From: an uncultured Lachnospiraceae bacterium
Lineage (GTDB): Bacteria; Bacillota; Clostridia; Lachnospirales; Lachnospiraceae
DNA: 64,000 nucleotides
NCBI GenBank assembly: GCA_910577735.1
Contig: CAJTOO010000005.1
Coordinates: 121,156-185,155 of the forward strand
Reading direction: 5' to 3'
Part shown: in pieces, positions 18,401-26,934 of the stretch
How positions within the stretch are numbered: position 1 is the stretch's first letter
Layout: each line of letters starts with the position of its first letter
Translations under genes and position numbers: made by a program
The notes under the pieces: model-generated
Database searches by the model: none
Seen by the model: only the letters and a program-made list of their open reading frames with translations
Told to the model about the DNA's origin: nothing

Positions 18401-18999
18401 GATTCTACTTCTTCCCCCCACAGTTCAATCCGATAAGGATTCTCCTCCGTCAGATCAAAAATATCTACAATCCCGCCCCTGATACTGAACTGCCCCGGCG
18501 CCTCTACCTGGTAATTCTTCTCATAACCCAGCTCCACCAGACTGGCAGCCAATTCACTCTCCACCAGACTGCTGTTTTTATCTATGGAAATTACATGCTC
18601 CTTCCAAACCTCCAAAGGCACCTGCGGTGCCATCAATGCATCATATGTGGTAATCACTGTCACCGGCACACCTTCTAACAGTCTGCGCAGACATTTAATC
18701 CGTTCCATAATCAGCTGATTTCCATGTATGTCTGCCTGGAAAAAGATCAGATCCTTGGCCGGATACAGCATGACATTTCTGTCATAAAATTGATAATCCT
18801 CATACAACTCTTTCGCCTTCAAATCACTGAATGTGACAATTATCTTATTTCGAAACCCCTCCCCAAGTCCATAGACCATATGCAATTTCTGGGAATCCAC
18901 ACACCCGCTTAAACCAACCGATACCTGGTCTTTTTCCAGAAGTTTCTTAATTTCCTCATATTCTCCCAACTCTTCCAGGGGAGCCAGTAATGCCCTCAC
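15460..18999 (-). CDS. mfd: Transcription-repair coupling factor
   Basis: DNA translocase of 1179 residues that removes RNA polymerase stalled at lesions and recruits UvrA. Domain order is typical. The N-terminal UvrB-like region (GLSGCVDSQK to about 350) is followed by the RNA-polymerase interaction domain with VGDYVVHESHGLGIY near 500. The superfamily 2 helicase has ICGDVGYGKTEIA (Walker A), DEEQRF (motif II) and QLRGRVGRS (motif VI). The C-terminal TRCF domain closes it. The start is GTG at 18999, one base after the pth stop, with AGGAGG upstream, so pth-mfd is one unit. Confidence 0.97.
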   Translation of the reverse strand: MRALLAPLEELGEYEEIKKLLEKDQVSVGLSGCVDSQKLHMVYGLGEGFRNKIIVTFSDLKAKELYEDYQFYDRNVMLYPAKDLIFFQADIHGNQLIMERIKCLRRLLEGVPVTVITTYDALMAPQVPLEVWKEHVISIDKNSSLVESELAASLVELGYEKNYQVEAPGQFSIRGGIVDIFDLTEENPYRIELWGEEVESIRSFDILSQRSIERLESVSIYPATEMILSKEDLRVGLEKVQKEGKKQAQVLRGQMKTEEAHRIEVQVKELVEELLELGLSRNVVNLESYVRYFYAELETFLEYFDGKGSCIFLDEPLRIKEHTDAVEMEFRESMTHRAQKGYILPGQMDILRGTEEVGAKIAARRVVTLSTMDGRNPLFKADKKFAVQARSLSSYNNSFESLVRDLTAYKRKGYRILLLSGSRTRARRLAEDLREQEISAFYTEDPMREVQPGEVMTCYGRVLKGFEYPLLQFIVIAESDIFGAPKKKKRKKKIYEGQKINDFNELRVGDYVVHESHGLGIYQGIEKVEVDHIVKDYMKISYRDGGILYVLATGLDVIQKYASADAGAKPKLNKLGTQEWTKTKSKVRTAVDEVAQDLVELYALRQQSEGFRYGKDTVWQREFEEMFPFEETEDQLAAIAATKEDMESGRVMDRLICGDVGYGKTEIAIRAAFKAVQEGKQVVYLVPTTILAQQHYNTFIQRMKDFPVRIDLMSRFRTAAEQKKTIVDLKKGMVDIVIGTHRVLSADVQYKDLGLLIIDEEQRFGVTHKEKIKKLKENVDVLTLTATPIPRTLHMSLVGIRDMSVLEEAPDERQPIQTFVCEYNEELVREAIVRELSREGQVYYVYNRVNNIADIAASIQQLVPEANVAFAHGQMKETELERIMYDFINGEIDVLVATTIIETGLDISNVNTMIIHDSDQMGLSQLYQLRGRVGRSNRTAYAFLMYRRNKLLKEVAEKRLEAIREFTELGSGFKIAMRDLEIRGAGTLLGRSQHGHMQAVGYDLYCKMLNEAVKNLKGISTLEDFNTVIDVDVDAYIPPSYIVNEVQKLDIYKRIAGIEDERECGDMREELLDRFGEIPKSVENLLRIALIRSHAHKLYMPEVKGKNEMVRFTMRTDAPIKVESIPLLIGAYEGKMKFDPKGTPAFSLRYKKCGVIEKDEEMLLELTEGALVRMEELLL

Positions 19000-19000
19000 A

Positions 19001-19579
19001 TCAAACCTCCTGCACCTTCTTATTATACAGATTCATGGCCGCTTCCGGCCCTTGTGTAATCATAATCTCTATCGCCGCCGCTGCGTTCCCGGCGCCCGCA
19101 TCCATCACTTCCCGCTCTTTGGAAGTGAAATGACCAAGCACATAATCTGCCAGATCATACCCCTGTGGTTTCTCTCCCACACCCATCCGTACTCTGATAA
19201 ATTCATCATGACCCAAATGCTGAATAATATTTTTAAGTCCATTGTGTCCGCCTGCACTGCCCTTTTTCCGAATCCTGATCCGGCCCACATCCAGACTGAC
19301 ATCGTCTGAGATCACAATGAGCTCACTCTTCTCGTCCACTTTATAAAAGTCTATGACAGACCTTATACTCTCACCACTCAAATTCATATATGTCTGGGGT
19401 TTTACCAGGATCACTTTCTGCCCGGCAATATAACCCTTGCCGATAACAGCCTTGTGTTTCTTCTCTCCCATGGCGATGCCGTATTTGTCTGCAATCACAT
19501 CAATCACATCGAAGCCAATATTGTGTCTTGTGTTTTGATACTGTCTGTCCGGGTTCCCCAGACCAGCGATAATATACAT
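19001..19579 (-). CDS. pth: Peptidyl-tRNA hydrolase
   Basis: Releases tRNA from prematurely dropped peptidyl-tRNA. The 192-residue length is normal. The signatures AGLGNP and NTRHNIGF (catalytic His about 19) and the phosphate-binding SDDVSLDVG and GSAGGHNGLK motifs are all present. GAGGT precedes the ATG. It is directly followed by mfd, the usual Firmicutes arrangement. Confidence 0.97.
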   Translation of the reverse strand: MYIIAGLGNPDRQYQNTRHNIGFDVIDVIADKYGIAMGEKKHKAVIGKGYIAGQKVILVKPQTYMNLSGESIRSVIDFYKVDEKSELIVISDDVSLDVGRIRIRKKGSAGGHNGLKNIIQHLGHDEFIRVRMGVGEKPQGYDLADYVLGHFTSKEREVMDAGAGNAAAAIEIMITQGPEAAMNLYNKKVQEV

Positions 19580-19732
19580 AGCTACCTCTATTCTACATTA
19601 CATATTGATATTATTTGATATTATGCCTGTGTCGGATTTATCCTGCAAACATATTTACCCAACTCATCAAATCCTATACGCAAAGATTTCTCCGCAGGCT
19701 CGCATAAGACTGCCGCTTGAGTTGCCTGTTAC

Positions 19733-19761
19733 ATTGTATCAGCATTTTTACTTTCCTACAA
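19733..19761 (-). promoter_or_regulatory. Candidate promoter for pth-mfd
   Basis: On the minus strand TTGTAG and TACAAT are separated by 17 bases, about 150 bases upstream of pth and just after the spoVG terminator. Confidence 0.5.
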
Positions 19762-19788
19762 GATAAGAAAAGGACGCTTTCGCGTCCC
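19762..19788 (-). terminator. Terminator after spoVG
   Basis: On the minus strand GGACGC-GAAA-GCGTCC forms a GNRA-capped stem followed by TTTTCTT. Confidence 0.85.
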
Positions 19789-19809
19789 TTTCCTTCCACA
19801 TCATGCTCT

Positions 19810-20082
19810 TTACTCATCTCCCGGCTCTAAAAGTGCCTTTTCATAGCTATCAAGAATAATCCTCTGAATCCTGTCACGAGTTTCCGAATTAATCGGATGT
19901 GCAATATCGCGATACTCGCCATCAGTTGCCTTTTTGCTTGGCATAGCTATAAACAGACCTTTCTCGCCTTCGATTACTTTAATGTCATGAACTACGAACT
20001 CATCGTCAATTGTAATTGAGACGATTGCTTTCATCTTGCTGTCTTGAGTCATTTTACGCACGCGGACATCAGTAATTCTCAT
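19810..20082 (-). CDS. spoVG: Septation / DNA- and RNA-binding regulator SpoVG
   Basis: Small site-specific nucleic-acid-binding regulator of 90 residues beginning MRITDVRVRK. The family is broadly conserved in Firmicutes and affects sporulation septation and other traits. The start at 20082 has AAGGAGG nine bases upstream; seven extra upstream residues in the same frame are unlikely. It is monocistronic, with a terminator downstream and a 260-base upstream region. Confidence 0.95.
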   Translation of the reverse strand: MRITDVRVRKMTQDSKMKAIVSITIDDEFVVHDIKVIEGEKGLFIAMPSKKATDGEYRDIAHPINSETRDRIQRIILDSYEKALLEPGDE

Positions 20083-20341
20083 GAAGCTCAGCCTCCTTAT
20101 CATATGATACCGAACGAAAACCGCCGGCTTTCACAAGCTTTTCCACACAAGTCATACTCATCAAGCCACGTAGCTTGCAATAAACATTTAGTTAATCAAT
20201 GTACATGCCCCTTACACAGTCAGTCCAATACAACTAGCAGTCACCTCTTCGTTACAATAGCCTCCCATTCTATCGACATGTCAACAAGAATTACCTTATA
20301 GTTTTGGGACGCAAGTTATCGAACCCGCGTCCATTATACCA

Positions 20342-21460
20342 TCAAATCACATATCTGTCATTATGTTCTACCACAATTTCTATACCATTCTCTCCTTTGT
20401 GATAAGAATTAGCACGAATCGTACCTCTGCTCTCCACAATACAGTTCTCGATATGTGTGTTATCTCCGATGTAGACATCGTTCAGAATAATGGAATTTTT
20501 AATGTAACAATTATTCCCTATATAGGTTTCCTTAAAGATGACGGAATCTTCCACAGTACCATTTACAATACAGCCGCTGGATATCAGACTATTCTTAATG
20601 TTCGCTCCCACATTATACTTGGCCGGCGGCAGATCGTCCACCTTGGAGTAAACATCCGGATATTGTTTGAAGAAATAGTCCCTGGTCTCAGGATGCAGGA
20701 AGTCCATGTTGGTCTTAAAATAGTCCTCCACCGTCGCTATATTACTCCAGTACTCCTTAATCTTATAACCGTATATCCTCTTCTGGTTCTTATAACGAAT
20801 CAGAATATCCTTTACGAAATCAAAGCGGTCTTCCTCTTTACACCTCTCGATCATTTCAATCAGCTGGCGTCTTCTGACCACATAGATACCGCAGGAAATG
20901 GTATTGGATTTTGCCACTACCGGCTTCTCCTCGAATTCTTCTATACGGCACTCCTCATTCATCTTGACTGTACCGTAACGCTCCACATTGGTATCCTTGT
21001 CCATATCCTTGCATACTACCGTAATGTCTGCCTTCTTCTCGATATGATACTCCAGCACCTTATTATAATCCATCTTATAGACACAGTCACCGGAAACGAT
21101 TACCACATAAGGTTCATGGCTGTTCTTTAAGAAAGACAGGTTCTGCGCAATGGCATCTGCCGTACCGCGGTACCATGCATTGCTCTCTGCCGTCAACGCC
21201 GGTGTCACCACAAACAGGCCGCCCTGCTTTCTTCCAAAATCCCACCATTTGGAGGAACTTAAATGTTCATTCAAACTACCAGCATTATATTGCGTGAATA
21301 CAGCTACTTTATTGATGTGGGAATTGGACATATTACTAAGTGCAAAATCAATACTGCGATAGCTGCCCGCGATAGGCATTGCACAGACCGCGCGTTTCTG
21401 CGTCAGTTTCTTGATTCTGTGATTATTACCGCCAGCTAAGATAATTCCTATTGCTCTCAC
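20342..21460 (-). CDS. glgD: Glucose-1-phosphate adenylyltransferase, GlgD-type subunit
   Basis: Second subunit (372 residues) of the glycogen-type ADP-glucose pyrophosphorylase. The nucleotidyltransferase domain is recognisable (IGIILAGGNNHRI), but the usual GxGxRL motif is altered. This is typical of GlgD, which supports GlgC rather than acting alone. A left-handed beta-helix C-terminal region follows. The GTG start at 21460 shares one base with the glgC stop, indicating translational coupling. An imperfect GGACGC/GCGTCC hairpin lies just after its stop without a T-run. Confidence 0.93.
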   Translation of the reverse strand: MRAIGIILAGGNNHRIKKLTQKRAVCAMPIAGSYRSIDFALSNMSNSHINKVAVFTQYNAGSLNEHLSSSKWWDFGRKQGGLFVVTPALTAESNAWYRGTADAIAQNLSFLKNSHEPYVVIVSGDCVYKMDYNKVLEYHIEKKADITVVCKDMDKDTNVERYGTVKMNEECRIEEFEEKPVVAKSNTISCGIYVVRRRQLIEMIERCKEEDRFDFVKDILIRYKNQKRIYGYKIKEYWSNIATVEDYFKTNMDFLHPETRDYFFKQYPDVYSKVDDLPPAKYNVGANIKNSLISSGCIVNGTVEDSVIFKETYIGNNCYIKNSIILNDVYIGDNTHIENCIVESRGTIRANSYHKGENGIEIVVEHNDRYVI

Positions 21461-22731
21461 TATTTATCACCTGCCTTAATCAAAGTTTTACCGCTCGGGA
21501 GATTCCCGTTCTCATAGTCTTCAGCTGTAGTCACGCCGAAGACCACTGAATTTTTCCCTATGGTAATTCCTTTCGGAACGACACTCTTCTCACCCACAGT
21601 CACGATGTCATGATCATAAATATGAGGATCTGTCTCATTCGGTACTGCTTCCCCGACACCCAGTTTCACATCGTTCTCAATTACCGTGTTCTCTGCAACA
21701 ATTGCCTTGTACAATTCACAGTTTTCACCAATCTGTGTCTGATTCATGATGATAGAATCTTTCACCACTGTGCCTGCTCCGATGGTAACGCCGCATCCAA
21801 TCACGGAATTGTAAACTTTACCGCAGATCTCACATCCCTCACCTATGATACTCTTCTCCACCACACTGTCTGATGATAAATACTGAGGCGGAAGGATCTC
21901 ACTCTTTGTATATATCTTCCAGTACTCTTCATAAAGATTAAATTCCGGAACAATATCAATCAATTCCATATTGGCTTCCCAGAAAGAATGAAGTGTCCCC
22001 ACATCCTTCCAGTAGCCATTAAACTCATATGCATAAAGGGGTGCTCCCTTCTTATGGCAATACGGAATGAGGTGTTTGCCGAAATCCAGCCCGGGCTGCT
22101 GCGCATTTGCCAGAAGCGCCTCCTTTAAGGTCTTCCAATTAAATATGTAAATTCCCATGGATGCAAGATTACTGCGAGGATTCTCCGGCTTTTCCTCAAA
22201 ATCCGTAATCTTTCTGTTCTCATCAGTAATCATAATGCCGAAGCGTTTTGCCTCTTCCATCGGTACCGGCATGACCGCAATCGTCACCTCAGCGCCATTT
22301 TGCTTGTGGAAATCAAGCATCACCTCGTAATCCATCTTGTAGATATGATCACCAGACAAAATCAGCACATAATCCGGATTAAAACTCTCCATATAATCCA
22401 TATTCTGGTAAATCGCATTCGCCGTACCGGTGTACCATTCACTGTTTGCACTCTTCTCGTAAGGGGGCAGTACCGTGACACCGCCGATATTCCTGTCAAG
22501 ATCCCACGGAATACCGATGCCAATGTGTGTATTTAATCGAAGCGGCTGATACTGTGTTAGTACACCTACCGTATCAACACCCGAATTAATACAGTTACTC
22601 AGGGGAAAGTCTATAATCCTGTATTTACTGCCAAAGGATACCGCCGGCTTTGCGACCTTTGATGTGAGTACTCCCAGTCTGCTTCCCTGACCACCTGCCA
22701 ACAGCATGGCAATCATTTCTTTTTTTACCAT
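21460..22731 (-). CDS. glgC: Glucose-1-phosphate adenylyltransferase, GlgC catalytic subunit
   Basis: Makes ADP-glucose for glycogen synthesis. The protein has 423 residues with AMLLAGGQGSRLG (nucleotide binding), GTANAIYQN and SGDHIYKMDY (active site) and a C-terminal hexapeptide beta-helix. The ATG at 22731 has AGAGGTG six bases before it; a GTG three codons upstream is less likely. It is coupled to glgD. The ~400-base gap to murC on the other strand holds the divergent promoters. Confidence 0.95.
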   Translation of the reverse strand: MVKKEMIAMLLAGGQGSRLGVLTSKVAKPAVSFGSKYRIIDFPLSNCINSGVDTVGVLTQYQPLRLNTHIGIGIPWDLDRNIGGVTVLPPYEKSANSEWYTGTANAIYQNMDYMESFNPDYVLILSGDHIYKMDYEVMLDFHKQNGAEVTIAVMPVPMEEAKRFGIMITDENRKITDFEEKPENPRSNLASMGIYIFNWKTLKEALLANAQQPGLDFGKHLIPYCHKKGAPLYAYEFNGYWKDVGTLHSFWEANMELIDIVPEFNLYEEYWKIYTKSEILPPQYLSSDSVVEKSIIGEGCEICGKVYNSVIGCGVTIGAGTVVKDSIIMNQTQIGENCELYKAIVAENTVIENDVKLGVGEAVPNETDPHIYDHDIVTVGEKSVVPKGITIGKNSVVFGVTTAEDYENGNLPSGKTLIKAGDK

Positions 22732-23068
22732 CTTTATCACCTCTTATTTCTTAAAATATTTATATATTTTTAGAACAAATAATATATGATGTAACCGATG
22801 CGGCCCAAACAATCAGTATTGATTAACATTGTGATATTTACTGCTTCTGCATCTATAATATAACAAGTATATCACAATCCGACCGAAAACTAAATCACAT
22901 TTACAAAAACATTCAGTTTTCACTGCTTTTGATATATTAATAATATACAATATTTTATTTACATTTTCAATATCTTTGTCCATTTTTTACATAGCTCATT
23001 TTATGCAAAACCATCAGCTCATCCTATTTTGTAAATTATGTCTAAAATCTATATCCTGTAAATTCTTA

Positions 23069-23097
23069 TTGGTTTTTTTCCGTGAAATGAGTATAAT
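23069..23097 (+). promoter_or_regulatory. Promoter of murC
   Basis: TTGGTT, a 17-base spacer and TATAAT, ending 32 bases before the murC ATG. The rest of the 22732-23128 divergent region is AT-rich and shows no gene. Confidence 0.65.
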
Positions 23098-23128
23098 ACT
23101 AGTAAAAAATGTAAATAGGGAGATACCC

Positions 23129-24508
23129 ATGTACCAGATCAATTTCCAGAATCCAATTCACATATACTTTATTGGTATCGGCGGCATCAGTATGAGCGGA
23201 CTCGCAGAAATCCTTCTGACAGAAAAGTTTCAGATCTCCGGCTCCGACAGAGCGCCTTCTGACCTGACTCATATCCTGACGGCGCAAGGCGCCCGCGTCT
23301 ACTATGGACAGCGCGAGGAAAACATCACCCCAGACATTGACCTGATCGTCTATACTGCAGCCATCAAACCTGATAATCCGGAACTGATCGCCGCCAGACG
23401 AATGAATCTTCCCATGTTGACCCGGGCACAGCTTCTGGGGCAGATGATGCAGAATTACAAAACGCCCATTGCCATAAGCGGCACACACGGCAAGACCACT
23501 ACCACTTCCATGGTGGCACAGATCCTTCTGGAAGCCGATGTGGATCCTACCTTGTCCATCGGCGGTGTTTACAAACCCATCGGCGGCAATATCCGTGTCG
23601 GTTCCTCTGAATATTTTGTTACAGAAGCCTGCGAATATACCAACAGTTTCTTAAGTTTCCTGCCTAAAATCGGCATCATACTTAATATAGAAGAAGATCA
23701 TCTGGATTTTTTTAAGGATATCCATGAAATCCGTGACTCTTTCCATCGTTTCGCACTCCTTCTTCCTAAAGATGGAACGCTCATCATCAACGGTGACATG
23801 AATCAGGTGGAGGAGATTACCGCAGGGCTTTCCTGCCGGGTCATCACCTACGGTTCTTCCCCTTCCTTCGACTACAGCGCATCGCAGATTACCTACGATG
23901 ACTTAGGCTGCCCCTCTTTTCATCTTATGCGCAAAGGCGGCAAAGAAGAAGTATTCTCTTTAAAAGTCCATGGGGCACACAATGTTATGAATGCCCTGGC
24001 CGCTATTGCCCTGGCAGACACACTGGCTATCCCCCAAGATGTGATTGCAAAGGGTCTTCTCGCCTTTGGCGGAACAGACCGCCGGTTCGAATATAAGGGC
24101 CAGTTAAATGGTATATCCATTATTGATGACTACGCACACCATCCTACCGAGATTCGGGCCACACTGCACGCCGCCAAAGAATATCCGCACAAGAAACTCT
24201 GGTGCGTGTTTCAGCCCCACACCTACACGCGTACCAAAGCGTTTCTTGACGAGTTTGCAGATGCCCTGAGCCTTGCCGATGAGATCATTCTGGCAGATAT
24301 TTATGCTGCCAGGGAAAAGGATACTCTGGGTATCAGTTCACAGACCCTGCAGGGTAAGATAGAAGAACTGGGACATTCCTGTCACTATTTTCCATCCTTT
24401 GAGGAAATCGAAAAATTCCTTCTTGAAAATTGCACAAAGGGTGATTTGTTGATAACTATGGGGGCCGGTGACGTCGTAAAAATCGCGGAAAAACTGTTAC
24501 AGAAATAA
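23129..24508 (+). CDS. murC: UDP-N-acetylmuramate--L-alanine ligase
   Basis: Adds L-alanine to UDP-MurNAc, the first step of the peptidoglycan stem peptide. The 459-residue product starts with a Rossmann motif IGIGGISMSG. It has the Mur ligase P-loop SGTHGKTTTT near residue 118, NIEEDHLDF, and the C-terminal DDYAHHPTEI motif. The ATG at 23129 with AGGGAGA is chosen; the open frame extends 51 codons upstream without support. A long hairpin follows the stop. Confidence 0.96.
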   Translation: MYQINFQNPIHIYFIGIGGISMSGLAEILLTEKFQISGSDRAPSDLTHILTAQGARVYYGQREENITPDIDLIVYTAAIKPDNPELIAARRMNLPMLTRAQLLGQMMQNYKTPIAISGTHGKTTTTSMVAQILLEADVDPTLSIGGVYKPIGGNIRVGSSEYFVTEACEYTNSFLSFLPKIGIILNIEEDHLDFFKDIHEIRDSFHRFALLLPKDGTLIINGDMNQVEEITAGLSCRVITYGSSPSFDYSASQITYDDLGCPSFHLMRKGGKEEVFSLKVHGAHNVMNALAAIALADTLAIPQDVIAKGLLAFGGTDRRFEYKGQLNGISIIDDYAHHPTEIRATLHAAKEYPHKKLWCVFQPHTYTRTKAFLDEFADALSLADEIILADIYAAREKDTLGISSQTLQGKIEELGHSCHYFPSFEEIEKFLLENCTKGDLLITMGAGDVVKIAEKLLQK

Positions 24509-24648
24509 TTATTCACAATATCCACAGAAAAGAACCGACGATTCGGAAATTTTTCTGTGGATATTTTTGCAAAAGGAACCTCTCCATTTTACAGCATTTA
24601 ACAATAAATATCCACAATGTCCACATTTTTGCTGATTCCTGTGAACAA
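24509..24648 (+). promoter_or_regulatory. Cluster of DnaA-box-like sites
   Basis: TTATTCACA at 24509 fits the TTATNCACA DnaA consensus exactly. Close variants follow: ATATCCACA at 24519 and 24608, its complement at 24556-24564, TGTCCACA near 24618, and TGTGAACAA at 24640. The cluster lies between murC and the DnaD-type gene. Some of the density comes from the terminator stem, so DnaA binding is only a possibility. Confidence 0.35.
24517..24570 (+). terminator. Long inverted repeat / terminator after murC
   Basis: Two perfect 15-base arms (AATATCCACAGAAAA and its complement) are separated by 19 bases, with TTTTTG after the second arm. Each arm also contains an ATATCCACA box. Confidence 0.75.
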
Positions 24649-24701
24649 GTTTTTTTCTTTCGGTTTGTGACTGTTTACCTATTCCTTTTTAAAAAATGCT
24701 A

Positions 24702-24710
24702 TGCTATAAT
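24702..24710 (+). promoter_or_regulatory. Extended -10 promoter of the DnaD-type gene
   Basis: TGCTATAAT lies about 120 bases before the DnaD-type start. The -35 region is poor, which is usual for extended -10 promoters. Confidence 0.55.
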
Positions 24711-24829
24711 TCATTTTGTTCCCTTATGGACGTCTCTCAGAATCATAAGATTTTTTCGGAATTTCGTTTTTACTATAACAGGAAATTCCTCACTAATATT
24801 GTTTTCTATATATGCAGGGTGGTAACAAA

Positions 24830-25936
24830 ATGAGTCGATTGACAATTTATCAGGATAATTACACAGATTCCACGGTGATTTCCAACCGTTTTATAGACGA
24901 ATATATGCAGGCAGCCAATGATGCCCAGCTCAAGATTTATCTCTATCTGATCCGCATGATGAGCGCAAGGCTCGGCACCAGTATCTGTGACATTGCTGAT
25001 ACTTTCAACTATACCGAGAAAGACGTGATGCGTGCCTTAAAATATTGGGAAAAGAATCGTCTTCTCACTCTAGACTACGATGAGAACAAGAGTGTCATCG
25101 GCATTCATTTGATGGATTTTGGTGCCTCTCCTTCCTCTTCCGTGCCGCCCCAGATTGCGCCGGTGCCCAGTGTATCAGTTCCGCCTGCGGCTCCTTTGGC
25201 ATCCGTTGTACCGATCGCCTCAAAGTTCCCCGCCGATCAATCGGAAGCGGAACAGGCCGCAATCCCTGCGCCAGAGACTTATGCTAAGCCAAACTACACG
25301 CTGGATGAGTTGAAGACTTTCAAATCCAACGAAACTTCCTCCAGGCTTCTTTTTGTGGCTGAACAGTATTTGAAGAAAACATTGAGTGCAAACGATGTCC
25401 ACACAATTCTTTATATTTCGGACAAGCTTAAGTTCTCAGAAGATTTAATCGATTACCTGATTCAATACTGTGTAGAACGCGGCAAAAAGGATATGCGTTA
25501 CATAGAAAAAGTAGCCTTAAGCTGGGCAGAGCAGGGTATCACCACACCCAAACAGGCCGCCGGACTTGCCGGTAAATATGATAAATCTGTCTATGATATC
25601 ATGAAAGCCCTGGGCAGGTACGGTACTCCCACAGATACGGAAGTATCCTATATCAATCGCTGGATAAAGGAGTATGGCTTTCAAACAGATGTGATATTGA
25701 CTGCCTGTGAGCGTACTGTTCTGGCTACTGATAACCACCGCTTTGAATATGCCGACAGCATTTTAAGTAATTGGTATAAAGCAGGCGTCCACCATAAGAG
25801 TGACATACTGCCCCTGGATGAAGATTACCGCAGGGCGAAGGCATCCTCCCGCACTGCCACTGGTAACAAATTTAACCAGTTTAAACAAAACGATTATGAT
25901 TTCGATATGCTGGAACAGGAAATCTTAAGCAATTAA
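24830..25936 (+). CDS. DnaD-domain primosome protein
   Basis: Replication-initiation protein of 368 residues. An N-terminal winged-helix-like region (about 15-90, with TVISNRFIDEYM and DVMRALKYWEKNRLL) is followed by a Pro/Ala/Ser-rich linker. One or two DnaD-like helical domains lie in the second half (YNxxKAL- and YINRWIKEYGF-like segments). It lies 18 bases upstream of a helicase loader, matching the DnaD-DnaI pairing that loads DnaB at origins or stalled forks. ATG 24830 is preferred over 24812 because a GGGTGG site lies between them. Confidence 0.88.
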   Translation: MSRLTIYQDNYTDSTVISNRFIDEYMQAANDAQLKIYLYLIRMMSARLGTSICDIADTFNYTEKDVMRALKYWEKNRLLTLDYDENKSVIGIHLMDFGASPSSSVPPQIAPVPSVSVPPAAPLASVVPIASKFPADQSEAEQAAIPAPETYAKPNYTLDELKTFKSNETSSRLLFVAEQYLKKTLSANDVHTILYISDKLKFSEDLIDYLIQYCVERGKKDMRYIEKVALSWAEQGITTPKQAAGLAGKYDKSVYDIMKALGRYGTPTDTEVSYINRWIKEYGFQTDVILTACERTVLATDNHRFEYADSILSNWYKAGVHHKSDILPLDEDYRRAKASSRTATGNKFNQFKQNDYDFDMLEQEILSN

Positions 25937-25954
25937 CCATAAGGAGCCCCTACC

Positions 25955-26926
25955 GTGCCACTGACGAACACACAATATGATCAGATTCTTCATCAATATG
26001 AGATGAAACAGGCGAAAAGCCGTCATGAGGCTGAACAGAAACTTTCCTATGTGTATGAACACATCCCCGGTTATCGGGAGCTGACTGAGTCTGTTGCTGC
26101 CGTGTCCGTTGCTCAGGGCCGAAAGCTTCTTTCCGGAGACGATGAAGCCCTCGAAGATCTGAGGGATTCTCTGGCTGAACTTTCTGGCCGCAAAGCACAG
26201 CTCCTTCAGGATTTTGGGCTTCCCGAAGATTATCTTGAACCCGCTTATGAATGTCCGGATTGCAAAGATACGGGCTATGTGGAAGGCGAGAAATGCCACT
26301 GCTTTAAGCAGGCCATGATCACCCTTCTCTACGAGCAGTCCAATATTCAGGAAATGCTTCGTACCGAAAATTTCAACACGTTATCTTATGAATACTACGA
26401 GGGAGATGACCTATCGCGTTTTCAAAACGCTGTCAGAACCTGTCAGAATTTTATCAAAAATTTCAATTCCGACTACCATAATCTGTTTTTTTATGGTACA
26501 GTGGGTACGGGAAAATCATTTCTTTCCGGCTGTGTGGCAAAAGAGTTGATCGAACGGGGACATTCCGTCATCTACTTCGGTGCAACCGGTCTGTTTGATT
26601 TACTTTCTAAACATTCCTTTGATTATAAGAACAGAGAAGAACTGCGAAGTGCCTATGCCGATCTTTATCAGTGTGATCTGCTCATCGTTGACGATCTTGG
26701 TACAGAACTGACTAACCAGTTCGTCACATCCCAGCTCTTTGCACTGTTAAACGAACGCCATATGGGCAAAAAGGCTACCATTATCTCTACCAATCTGTCT
26801 TTGGAAGAATTGAGGAACCGGTATTCAGACCGCATCTTCTCCCGTATCACAAGCAACTATGAAGTCTGTAAACTGTCCGGACAGGACATTCGTATGTACA
26901 AAAAGAGACTGCTGAACAGAAAGTGA
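25955..26926 (+). CDS. DnaI/DnaC-type helicase loader ATPase
   Basis: AAA+ ATPase of 323 residues that loads the replicative helicase. A helical N-terminal region precedes a zinc site (C100, C103, C114, C116 in CPDCKDTGYVEGEKCHC). Walker A GTVGTGKS is at 181-188 and Walker B LLIVDDLG near 245. The start is GTG at 25955 with AAGGAG nine bases upstream; the usual ATG alternatives are internal. The target helicase DnaB is encoded at 56.4-57.7 kb in the same window. Confidence 0.92.
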   Translation: MPLTNTQYDQILHQYEMKQAKSRHEAEQKLSYVYEHIPGYRELTESVAAVSVAQGRKLLSGDDEALEDLRDSLAELSGRKAQLLQDFGLPEDYLEPAYECPDCKDTGYVEGEKCHCFKQAMITLLYEQSNIQEMLRTENFNTLSYEYYEGDDLSRFQNAVRTCQNFIKNFNSDYHNLFFYGTVGTGKSFLSGCVAKELIERGHSVIYFGATGLFDLLSKHSFDYKNREELRSAYADLYQCDLLIVDDLGTELTNQFVTSQLFALLNERHMGKKATIISTNLSLEELRNRYSDRIFSRITSNYEVCKLSGQDIRMYKKRLLNRK

Positions 26927-26934
26927 GGATTTGC

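Noticed and set aside
20306..20332. tRNA T-arm-like sequence (GGGTTCGATAAC) after glgD
   Set aside because: No acceptor, D or anticodon arm and no CCA can be folded around it; it is better read as an imperfect GGACGC/GCGTCC hairpin.
24509..24648. Chromosomal origin (oriC)
   Set aside because: No dnaA or dnaN nearby and no long AT-rich unwinding element with ordered boxes; treated only as a possible DnaA site cluster.
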